61,202 nt of DNA from NCBI GenBank assembly GCA_903885605.1, contig CAISJD010000120.1, positions 1 through 61,202 of the forward strand, read 5' to 3'. The notes beneath the pieces were generated by a model. The model ran no database searches, was not told where the DNA came from, and saw only the letters and a list, made by a program, of their open reading frames with translations. Origin of the DNA: an uncultured Chthonomonas sp. (lineage in GTDB: Bacteria; Armatimonadota; Chthonomonadetes; Chthonomonadales; CAJBBX01). The position numbers and the translations under genes are program-made. Below are positions 1 through 6,607 of this stretch, piece by piece. Within the stretch, counting starts at the first letter, position 1. The number at the start of each line of letters is the position of its first letter.

Positions 1-1
1 C

Positions 2-598
2 ACCGCCAACGTCGTGGGGGTCCTCCTGTCCAGTTCGCTGGTCGCCTACGGCCTGTCGCGCATCCCGTGGAAGGGCCGCGAACCGCTCTTCGCCATCCTC
101 CTCTCCACCATGATGCTCCCCGCACAGGTCACCATGGTGCCGATGTTCGCTGTCTTCAAGACGTTGGGCTGGATCGACACACTGCTGCCCCTCACCGTTC
201 CGGCTTTCCTGGGCAACGCGTTTTTCATCTTCCTGCTCCGCCAGTTCTTCATGACGATCCCCGCCGACCTGACCGACGCGGCGCGGCTGGACGGCTGCAG
301 CGAGTTCGATATCTACCGCCGGGTGGTGATGCCGCTGGCCAAGCCCGCGCTGGCCACAGTGGCCCTCTTCACCTTCCTTGCGACGTGGAATGACTTCATC
401 GGCCCGCTGGTCTACCTGTACGACGAGGGCAAGTTCCCGCTGTCTCTGGGCCTCGCCATGTTCACCAGCCAGTACGGCTCGTTCTGGGGCCAGCTGATGG
501 CCGTCTCCACGGTGATGACCGCGCCGATCCTGCTGCTCTTCTTCCTGACCCAGCGAACCTTCATCCAGGGCATCACCATGTCGGGGATCAAGGGATGA
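2..598 (+). CDS. Carbohydrate ABC transporter permease, MalG/UgpE type (5' partial)
   Basis: Inner-membrane permease subunit of a CUT1-type sugar ABC importer. The reading frame is open to the window edge, so the N-terminus is missing. The visible part starts in the SSSLVAYGLSRI stretch typical of the second half of the first permease segment. It carries the EAA loop that contacts the ATPase (ADLTDAARLDGCSEFDIYRR, near codons 85-104 from the edge) and ends in a hydrophobic helix and ITMSGIKG, the usual MalG-like C-terminus. The other permease, the binding protein and the ATPase would lie upstream, outside the window. The family assignment is firm but the substrate cannot be read. Confidence 0.93.
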   Translation, partial: TANVVGVLLSSSLVAYGLSRIPWKGREPLFAILLSTMMLPAQVTMVPMFAVFKTLGWIDTLLPLTVPAFLGNAFFIFLLRQFFMTIPADLTDAARLDGCSEFDIYRRVVMPLAKPALATVALFTFLATWNDFIGPLVYLYDEGKFPLSLGLAMFTSQYGSFWGQLMAVSTVMTAPILLLFFLTQRTFIQGITMSGIKG

Positions 599-684
599 TG
601 CCTGCACCCATCATGGCGGCCGAGCGGCGAAACCTGCGCCGACGGGCTGCCGTAATGGGAGCATGGAAGTAGAGCGCCGCCCAG

Positions 685-1299
685 ATGCCACCAACGCCCA
701 ACTCACCCGATCCTCGAGACGCCTCACTGGTTCAGCGTACGCTGGCCGGCGATGCCACGGCCTACGACAGGCTGATCCGACGCTACCAGCGCCAGGTCTA
801 CAACCTGATCTACCGGATGGTGGGCAACACGGACGATGCGGACGACCTGGTGCAGGAGACGTTCGTCAAGGCCTACGGGGCGCTACGCAACTTCCGGCAG
901 GACGCCAGCTTCCTCACGTGGCTCTACAAGATCGCCTCCAACCTGAGCATAGACCTCATGCGCTCCCGGCGGACGCGCGGGGCGCTCTCGCTGGACGAGG
1001 AGATCGAGACCGGGCACGAGCCCGCCGACACCGACCGCAGCATGAGCCCCGAAGGGTCGGCGGTGCGGGGTGCGGTGGCTGATATCGTCGACGAAGCCAT
1101 CATGGCGCTGCCCGGCAAGTACAGGACCGTGATCGTCATGCGGCACATCCAGGGGTTAAGCATCGAGGAAATCGCCGAAGCGCTGGACAAGCCCTCCGGC
1201 ACCATCAAGACGCATCTCTTCAGGGCGCGCGCCCTATTGCGGGAGCACCTACGGCCGGTGCTGGACTTGGATAGCGATGGAAGAGAGAAGCCTCTATAA
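685..1299 (+). CDS. RNA polymerase sigma factor, ECF (sigma-70 family)
   Basis: 204-residue extracytoplasmic-function sigma factor. Region 2 (about residues 30-100) contains DADDLVQETFVKAYGAL and the promoter-melting FLTWLYKIASNLSIDLMR segment. Region 4 (about 135-190) contains ALPGKYRTVIVMRHIQGLSI and the helix-turn-helix GTIKTHLFRARALLREHL. The ATG at 685 is the only plausible start, although the Shine-Dalgarno in front is weak. The 3' end overlaps the next gene by 23 nt; that gene encodes a zinc anti-sigma factor, so the two form a sigma/anti-sigma pair. The regulon cannot be deduced from here. Confidence 0.95.
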   Translation: MPPTPNSPDPRDASLVQRTLAGDATAYDRLIRRYQRQVYNLIYRMVGNTDDADDLVQETFVKAYGALRNFRQDASFLTWLYKIASNLSIDLMRSRRTRGALSLDEEIETGHEPADTDRSMSPEGSAVRGAVADIVDEAIMALPGKYRTVIVMRHIQGLSIEEIAEALDKPSGTIKTHLFRARALLREHLRPVLDLDSDGREKPL

Positions 1300-1585
1300 C
1301 GACGAGGTCGGCGAGTTCTCCCTCTGCCGCCAGGTGCAGGAGCAGCTACCCGAACTGGTAGAGGGCTACCTCGACGCGGTGGCGGCCGAGGCCGTGCGCG
1401 CCCACGTGGCCGTCTGCTTCATCTGCGCCAGGGAACTCCGCGAGATCGAGATCACGATCCGCGTCGTTGAGACGCTCCCCTTCTTCGAGACGAGCCGCGA
1501 CTTCGCGCCGAGCATCATGGCGGCCATCGACGTGCAGACGAGACGCCCCTGGTACCGCTGGCGGCCGCGCCTCAGAGGCCGCTGA
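1277..1585 (+). CDS. Zinc-finger anti-sigma factor (zf-HC2/ZAS type), short and soluble
   Basis: 102-residue protein overlapping the sigma gene by 23 nt. It carries the ZAS signature: a Cys near residue 17 (LCRQVQEQLPELVEGYLD) and a H-x3-C-x2-C group (HVAVCFIC) around residues 43-50. These bind zinc and grip the cognate sigma factor. Family members usually continue into a transmembrane helix and an external sensor. This one stops at a basic tail (RRPWYRWRPRLRGR), just where such a helix would begin, and the convergent neighbour's stop lies one base away. It is therefore either a genuinely cytoplasmic sensor or a 3'-truncated form. Confidence 0.82.
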   Translation: MEERSLYNDEVGEFSLCRQVQEQLPELVEGYLDAVAAEAVRAHVAVCFICARELREIEITIRVVETLPFFETSRDFAPSIMAAIDVQTRRPWYRWRPRLRGR

Positions 1586-1586
1586 C

Positions 1587-2447
1587 TCAGGCCACCCGCC
1601 GCAGGATGTGGATGGGAAGCTCCGGCGGGGCGTTGTAGCGGATGGCGAGGCGCGCCGTGCCGAGCCCGCGCGAAATGAAGACCCTCAGCTCGCCCACGGC
1701 GAACCCCACCACAGCCTCAATCTTGGCCGGACCGTACCAGCCCGAGTAGATCGCCCGCCCGCGCCGCAGGTGCCGGCTGACGGCGCCCAGTATCGGCAAC
1801 TTCACCTGGCCGCCGTGCGTGTGGCCGCAGAGCATCAAGTCGCACCGCTTCCCGCCAATGTCGAACAGCGCCTCGGGCGAGTGCGCCAGCATGAGGGTCC
1901 ATCGGTCCGGGTCCGCCGAGGCAAACGCCGCCTCCGCGTCCGCGTGCCCGGTGTGCGGGTCGTCAACGCCGACGACCTGAAGCTCCCCTCCCCGAACCGG
2001 CGTCAGGATGCACTCGTTCCGCAGCACCGAGACGCCGCAACCGCGCAGGGCCTCCACGACCAGTTCGCGAGGCGCGAAGTGCTTGTACTCGCCGTTGCCG
2101 GTCACAGCCACCGCCGGTAGCGGCACGCCGCCGATGCCGGGCAGCCAGCGAGCGAACTCCTCGCCGCCTCCGTGACCGTACAGGTAATCACCGGTCAGGA
2201 CGAAGAGGTCCGCCCGGGCGGCCTTGATCGCCCGCTCCACAGCCTTGCGGTTGCCCTGGCTGACACCGATATGGATATCGGTGCCATGGGCGATGCGGAG
2301 GCCGTCCAGCTCTTCGGGCAGGCCCGGGCAGGGGATCTCGAACTCCGGCATCAGGATCCGGAAGGGCTCGACGCGGATCGCGTAGTAGGCAACGGCCGCG
2401 GCCGCGACGAGGAGGAGGGCCAGGACGATCATCACCGGAAGCATCAC
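1587..2447 (-). CDS. Membrane-anchored metallophosphoesterase, YkuE-like, with altered GNH motif
   Basis: 286-residue calcineurin-like phosphoesterase with one N-terminal membrane helix (residues 3-25), which places the catalytic domain outside the membrane. Metal-binding blocks are visible: TDIHIG, LTGDYLYG, an HSPE histidine, and CGHTHGGQVKLP near residue 215. The block that normally reads GNH(D/E) reads GNGEYKH here; the codon is ggc, not cac. The usual metal/phosphate histidine is therefore missing, unless the histidine four positions later substitutes. It starts one base after the methyltransferase stop and is the last gene of a leftward three-gene operon. Substrate unknown; UDP-2,3-diacylglucosamine or phospholipid-type substrates are common in the family. 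Confidence 0.85.
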   Translation of the reverse strand: MMLPVMIVLALLLVAAAAVAYYAIRVEPFRILMPEFEIPCPGLPEELDGLRIAHGTDIHIGVSQGNRKAVERAIKAARADLFVLTGDYLYGHGGGEEFARWLPGIGGVPLPAVAVTGNGEYKHFAPRELVVEALRGCGVSVLRNECILTPVRGGELQVVGVDDPHTGHADAEAAFASADPDRWTLMLAHSPEALFDIGGKRCDLMLCGHTHGGQVKLPILGAVSRHLRRGRAIYSGWYGPAKIEAVVGFAVGELRVFISRGLGTARLAIRYNAPPELPIHILRRVA

Positions 2448-2448
2448 G

Positions 2449-3174
2449 CTAGGGCTTCTCGCCGACGCAGAGGACGGTCACGCCGAAGGGCAGGTCGGCG
2501 GCACAGATGGCGCCGTTCTCGGCCCGCAGCAATCCCGCCAGGAGCGCGTTGGCCCACGCCGGAACCTGTACCAACGTGGCCTCCTGCTTCGTGCGGGCGG
2601 CCGTGAGACGGCGCACGAACCAGACCACCGGATAGAGGAACGCCATGGCATACGAGAGCTTGCGTACGCGCAGGCCCGCTACCTCGAAGAGCGCACGGAC
2701 CTCAGAAGCCACATACCTGCGATGGTGCATCAGGGCCAGGTCGTGGCCGCTCCAGAGCGACTGATAGGCCGGCACCGTGATGACCACCCGGCCGCCGGGC
2801 TTGAGGACCCGACGAATCTCCCGCGCCGATGCGGCGTCGTCGGGCAGGTGCTCGAGGATGTCCAGCGCGATGACGCCGTCGAACGTGTCGTCGGCGAACG
2901 GCAAGCGCTGGGCGTCGGCGGCGCAGAGGCGCTTGATGCCCCGCCTGGCGCTATACGAGAGGGCCAGCGGGCTCAGGTCGACGGAGACCACATCGCACTG
3001 CGAACCCAGCTCTACCGACATAGCCCCGGTTCCGCACCCCAGGTCCAGCACCCTGGCGCCGGTGCGCAACACGCCGTAGCGGCGGAGCATTCGCTTGACC
3101 AGGTCGTGGCGGCCTACGAACCACCAGTAGGACTCCTCCAGGCGAAACATGCGGTCATACTCCTGGCTCTCCAT
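2449..3174 (-). CDS. Class I SAM-dependent methyltransferase
   Basis: 241-residue methyltransferase of the Methyltransf_11/25 type. Motif I is VLDLGCGTGAMSVELG (near residues 42-57). It is followed by an acidic strand end (VVSVDLS) and the FDGVIALDILEHLPDD motif IV region; a GGRVVITVPAYQSLWS strand follows. The N-terminus EESYWWFVGRHDLVKR is typical of methyltransferases found beside glycosyltransferases in polysaccharide or polyprenyl-glycan loci. It is placed nine bases after a family-2 glycosyltransferase and one base before a phosphoesterase. The acceptor is probably a lipid-linked sugar, but that is inference from context. Confidence 0.9.
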   Translation of the reverse strand: MESQEYDRMFRLEESYWWFVGRHDLVKRMLRRYGVLRTGARVLDLGCGTGAMSVELGSQCDVVSVDLSPLALSYSARRGIKRLCAADAQRLPFADDTFDGVIALDILEHLPDDAASAREIRRVLKPGGRVVITVPAYQSLWSGHDLALMHHRRYVASEVRALFEVAGLRVRKLSYAMAFLYPVVWFVRRLTAARTKQEATLVQVPAWANALLAGLLRAENGAICAADLPFGVTVLCVGEKP

Positions 3175-3183
3175 GGGCCGCTG

Positions 3184-3948
3184 CTACCGCCTCGTCTCGG
3201 AGCCGGCGACTGCCACCCGGGCGGCCGACGCGCAGGGATATGCGGTGAGGCGGATGCGCACCAGCGTCAAGAGCATGCGCCATGCGTCACGGACGAACCG
3301 TACCTTGCTGCCCTCCTGATGGCTCCAGCGCACCGGAACCTCGGCGATGGAGAGGCCCAGGCGTCGCGCAAGGTAGAGCGCCTCCACGTCGAACGAGAAG
3401 TTGTCGATTCGGCACATGCCGAAGACCTGGCGGCATGCGTCGCGAGTGAACATCTTGAACCCGCACTGGGTGTCGTGGATGCCCGGAACCGCCACCAGGC
3501 GCACGCACCGGTTGAAGAGCTTGCCGCCCAGTTCACGAACGGCCGACTGCCGCCGTTCCAACTTGGCGCCCGGAATGTCGCGGGAACCGATGGCCACAGG
3601 CGAACCAGCGCGAACCGCGGATAGCAGCTGCTCCAACTCCTCGATGGGCGTGGCCAGATCGGCGTCGGAGAAGAGCACGAAGTCGCCCGCTGCGCGAACC
3701 ATGCCGTAGCGCACCGCGTAGCCCTTGCCATGGTTGCAGTCGTACTGTAGCAGCCGACATCGCGGCTCGTCTGCGGTGACGCGACGCACCTGGTCAGGCG
3801 TGTCATCGGTACTGCCGTCATCGACGACCAGGATTTCCCACGGCTCGCCGCGCCCGTCGAGGTACTCGACCATCCGCCGAAGCGATGCCCCAAGCCGGTG
3901 GCTCTCGTTGTAGGCAGGCACCACCACCGACAGCAGCGGTGCGCTCAC
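3184..3948 (-). CDS. Family 2 glycosyltransferase, dolichyl-phosphate beta-glucosyltransferase-like
   Basis: Transfers a nucleotide-activated sugar, in this subfamily usually to polyprenyl phosphate. GT-A landmarks are LLSVVVPAYNESHRLGASL at the N-terminus, ILVVDDGSTDDTPDQV, and the metal-binding FSDADLATPIEELEQLL (the DAD variant typical of ALG5-like enzymes). The acceptor-loop block is GFKMFTRDACRQVF. I chose the GTG at 3948 because a GAGGAAG Shine-Dalgarno sits six bases upstream. An ATG at 4020 would add 24 poorly conserved residues and has no ribosome site. It is first in the operon with the methyltransferase and phosphoesterase. No C-terminal membrane helices are present. Confidence 0.9.
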   Translation of the reverse strand: MSAPLLSVVVPAYNESHRLGASLRRMVEYLDGRGEPWEILVVDDGSTDDTPDQVRRVTADEPRCRLLQYDCNHGKGYAVRYGMVRAAGDFVLFSDADLATPIEELEQLLSAVRAGSPVAIGSRDIPGAKLERRQSAVRELGGKLFNRCVRLVAVPGIHDTQCGFKMFTRDACRQVFGMCRIDNFSFDVEALYLARRLGLSIAEVPVRWSHQEGSKVRFVRDAWRMLLTLVRIRLTAYPCASAARVAVAGSETRR

Positions 3949-4127
3949 ATCGGCTTCCTCTCCCTGGCGTAACGGCACGCTGTCCTCCCCGGCGGGTGTG
4001 GGGCCCGCGCTCCCCGTCATTATGGACGACGGACTCGTGGAGCGTCAAACCCATGAGAGCATTGGTGTGCTAGAGTCGAGTACGTCGGCAGGCGGCCGGT
4101 CCGCCGCTGGAGCTTCAGGAGAACGCC

Positions 4128-5444
4128 TTGAACATCGAGATCAGCACCACGGCCTTCGACTACCCGCAGATCGCCCTGCCCGAGGTTTGGGTGGTGCGCC
4201 AACGGGTAGTAGCCCCGCGTGAGCTCGACCCGGCGGGCGCCGCCGGTCGTGCTGCGGCGGCGATCCTCGCGGGGCCTCGGGCGCCGGCTCCGGGCTCGAC
4301 GCTGGCGCTGGCCGTAGGTAGCCGCGGCATCGCCAACATCGCGGTCATGGTCCGAGCGGTAGTCGATGCCGTGCGCGGCGCCGGGCTCGAGGTCTTCATC
4401 GTGCCGGCCATGGGTAGCCACGGAGGCGCCACCTCGGAAGGGCAGGCCGAGGTGCTGGCCTCCTACGGCATCACGGCCGAGGCCATGGGCGCGGAGGTGC
4501 GCTCCTCCATGGAGGTCCAGCAGGTAGACACGCTGGATGACGGCTACCCGGTCTACTGCGACGTGAACGCCCTCTCGGCCGACGCGGTGCTCCTCATCAA
4601 CCGGATCAAGCACCACACCGATTTCACGGGACCCATCGAGTCCGGGCTCTGCAAGATGTGCGCCATCGGCCTCGGCAAGCGCAAGGGGGCGGACTCGATC
4701 CACTGGTTCGGCGCCGACGGGCTGCGCCACGTGATGCCGGAAGTGGGCCGACGGGTGGCCAGGGCCGCCAACGTGCTGGGTGGCGTGGCGGTTCTGGAGA
4801 ACCAGTATGGCCAGACGGCCGAGGTCCACGCGTTGACGGTGGAAGAGATCGGACGCGAGGCTGAGTCACGCCTCCTGGACCGCGCGCGAGGCCTGGCTCC
4901 CCGGCTCAGCTTCCCGGAGATCGACGTCCTGGTCGTCGATTTCATGGGTAAGGACATCAGCGGTTCGGGCATGGACACCCATGTGATCGGCCGGGTCCGC
5001 ATGCCCAGCATCCCGGAGACGACCTGGGACGGCCCCAACGTCCGCATGGTCGCCACCATGGACGTGAGCCCGGCATCCCACGGCAACGCAGCGGGGCTGG
5101 GCCTCGCCGATATCGTGACGCGAAGGCTCATCGAGCGCACCGATATGGCGGCGACCTACACGAACCACCGCACGAGCGGCGAGGGTGGCGCCTATCGAGG
5201 TCGCATCCCCATCGTCATGGAGGACGGCGCGGCGGCGGTCAGGGCCGCCATGGGCCTCTGCGGTCGCGGCGGACCGGAGCGGACCCGTGTGGCGCGCATC
5301 CGTGACACGGAGCATGTGGAGGTGGTGGAGATCTGCGGGCGCCTGCTGGCCGACGCCGGTGGCCGAGACGATATCGAGGTGCTCTCGGGCCCGCATCCGT
5401 TTGAGCCCGACATCCCATTGGAGCCGTCGCGCTGGCTGAAGTGA
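4128..5444 (+). CDS. DUF2088 / lactate racemase (LarA)-like protein
   Basis: 438-residue protein of the LarA N-domain superfamily. Landmarks are AVGSRGIANI, the strongly conserved AMGSHGGATSEGQAEVLASY near residues 85-110, NRIKHHTDFTGPIESGLCKM and IGLGKRKGADSIHWFG. LarA isomerises alpha-hydroxy acids with a nickel-pincer nucleotide; this branch is uncharacterised and may act on another hydroxy acid or sugar acid. The start is TTG at 4128 with AGGAG seven bases upstream. It is a single-gene unit closed by a strong hairpin that overlaps its stop codon. I saw no larB/C/E genes here, so cofactor supply must come from elsewhere, if it is used. Confidence 0.8.
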   Translation: MNIEISTTAFDYPQIALPEVWVVRQRVVAPRELDPAGAAGRAAAAILAGPRAPAPGSTLALAVGSRGIANIAVMVRAVVDAVRGAGLEVFIVPAMGSHGGATSEGQAEVLASYGITAEAMGAEVRSSMEVQQVDTLDDGYPVYCDVNALSADAVLLINRIKHHTDFTGPIESGLCKMCAIGLGKRKGADSIHWFGADGLRHVMPEVGRRVARAANVLGGVAVLENQYGQTAEVHALTVEEIGREAESRLLDRARGLAPRLSFPEIDVLVVDFMGKDISGSGMDTHVIGRVRMPSIPETTWDGPNVRMVATMDVSPASHGNAAGLGLADIVTRRLIERTDMAATYTNHRTSGEGGAYRGRIPIVMEDGAAAVRAAMGLCGRGGPERTRVARIRDTEHVEVVEICGRLLADAGGRDDIEVLSGPHPFEPDIPLEPSRWLK

Positions 5445-5471
5445 GGCCGCCCGCTCATTGAGCGGCCTCAC
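5441..5471. terminator. Bidirectional hairpin terminator
   Basis: Perfect 10-bp inverted repeat (GTGAGGCCGC at 5441-5450 pairing with GCGGCCTCAC at 5462-5471) with an 11-nt loop. It lies between the convergent DUF2088 and GH172 genes and includes the DUF2088 stop codon. There is no clear T-tract, as is usual for the hairpins in this genome. Confidence 0.7.
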
Positions 5472-5483
5472 CCCGGCCCGAAG

Positions 5484-6590
5484 CTAGATCACCTCGAGCC
5501 CGTTGCGATCCGGCAGGGTGGGATACCCGGCGTGCGGCTCGGCCTGGTACCAGAGCGCCAGCGACGAGATGTCGTCTTGCAGCGGCAGGTACCGCCCGCC
5601 CGAGCGCCAACCCAGCGCCTGGATGGTCACCTTCAGGTCAGACTGGAAGCGCACCGGGTCCATGACGTGCCAGCGGTACATGCCGTGGCGCTGCTGGCTG
5701 CGGTACATGCCCTCGGCGCCCGCTGTGATCACCTGCGGCATGCCGAGGTAGGGCGTGGAGTAGATGCAGTACTGGCCGGCCGGCTGTTCCCAGTCCCAGG
5801 CGCCGCCGAAGTAGTCCTCGGTGCCGGTGCCGCAGATGGTCGGGAAGTCGCTGTCGCCGTCCATGAAGAACTTGATCTCGCCCTCGCCCCACCAACCGCA
5901 GTTGTTGGTCTGCCACGCAAGGTAGGTGCCCACGTAGTGGCCCTGGCCGCGCACGCCGTCGAGCAGCGTGTGGTCCGTGGCGTAGGGCAGCGGGTTGCTG
6001 CGCCGCCACTGGGCGTGAAGGTAGGCGGCATCGGCGGGCACGGTGGTCAGGGCGTAGGTCACCTGGTAGAAGAAACCGTGGCAGGGCTCGTCCCAGAGGT
6101 TCTCCACAGTGATGCGGGCGGACTTGCGGAAGGGCATCTCCCAGTAGGAGTTGAAGCCGCCGGCCGGGTTCACTGCGATGGGTGCGGAGTTGACGTTGGC
6201 GCGCTGGCACCAGCCCATGCAGAAGAAGTCGCCCAGGGGCGTCTCCACCGACGGGGTCTCCTCGCCGTCCCAGTAGATGCGCAGGACCAACCGCCGCCAG
6301 AAGTCGGGATGCACGGTGATCCAGATGTGCTGGATCGCGCCGGGCCCGTCCATCTCGACCACGGTCACGGTGGTCCGTGCAGGCACGGTGATGCACGGCC
6401 GCACCTTCCAGCCCTGGCCCAGTTCGCGGGCGGAGCCGACGCGCGCGCCGTTGGCGTCCACCGGCGGCAGCGCCATCCCGCCCTTGCCCTTGGAGCCGTC
6501 GGGGTTCTCGGCTGAGATCGAGCGCGTCTGCGCCGCCGACAGCCGGCTGATGTTGTGGAGGCCGAGGCCGAGACCGTTGAATGGTTCCAT
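5484..6590 (-). CDS. DUF2961 protein, glycoside hydrolase family 172
   Basis: 368-residue DUF2961/GH172 enzyme, a family of alpha-fructofuranose and related furanosidases/transferases. Typical blocks are GLGLHNISRLS near the N-terminus, DGPGAIQHIWIT, SARITVENLWDEP, GWWGEGEIKFFMDGD and CGTGTEDYFGGAWDW. The glutamates in the last two blocks match the positions expected for the catalytic pair. The ATG at 6590 has AAGGAG eight bases upstream; a GTG three codons earlier is too close to that site. No signal peptide is visible, so it should act in the cytoplasm. It lies 17 bases behind a second glycoside hydrolase in the same leftward operon. Confidence 0.9.
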   Translation of the reverse strand: MEPFNGLGLGLHNISRLSAAQTRSISAENPDGSKGKGGMALPPVDANGARVGSARELGQGWKVRPCITVPARTTVTVVEMDGPGAIQHIWITVHPDFWRRLVLRIYWDGEETPSVETPLGDFFCMGWCQRANVNSAPIAVNPAGGFNSYWEMPFRKSARITVENLWDEPCHGFFYQVTYALTTVPADAAYLHAQWRRSNPLPYATDHTLLDGVRGQGHYVGTYLAWQTNNCGWWGEGEIKFFMDGDSDFPTICGTGTEDYFGGAWDWEQPAGQYCIYSTPYLGMPQVITAGAEGMYRSQQRHGMYRWHVMDPVRFQSDLKVTIQALGWRSGGRYLPLQDDISSLALWYQAEPHAGYPTLPDRNGLEVI

Positions 6591-6607
6591 ACGCGTCACT
6601 CCTTCGT

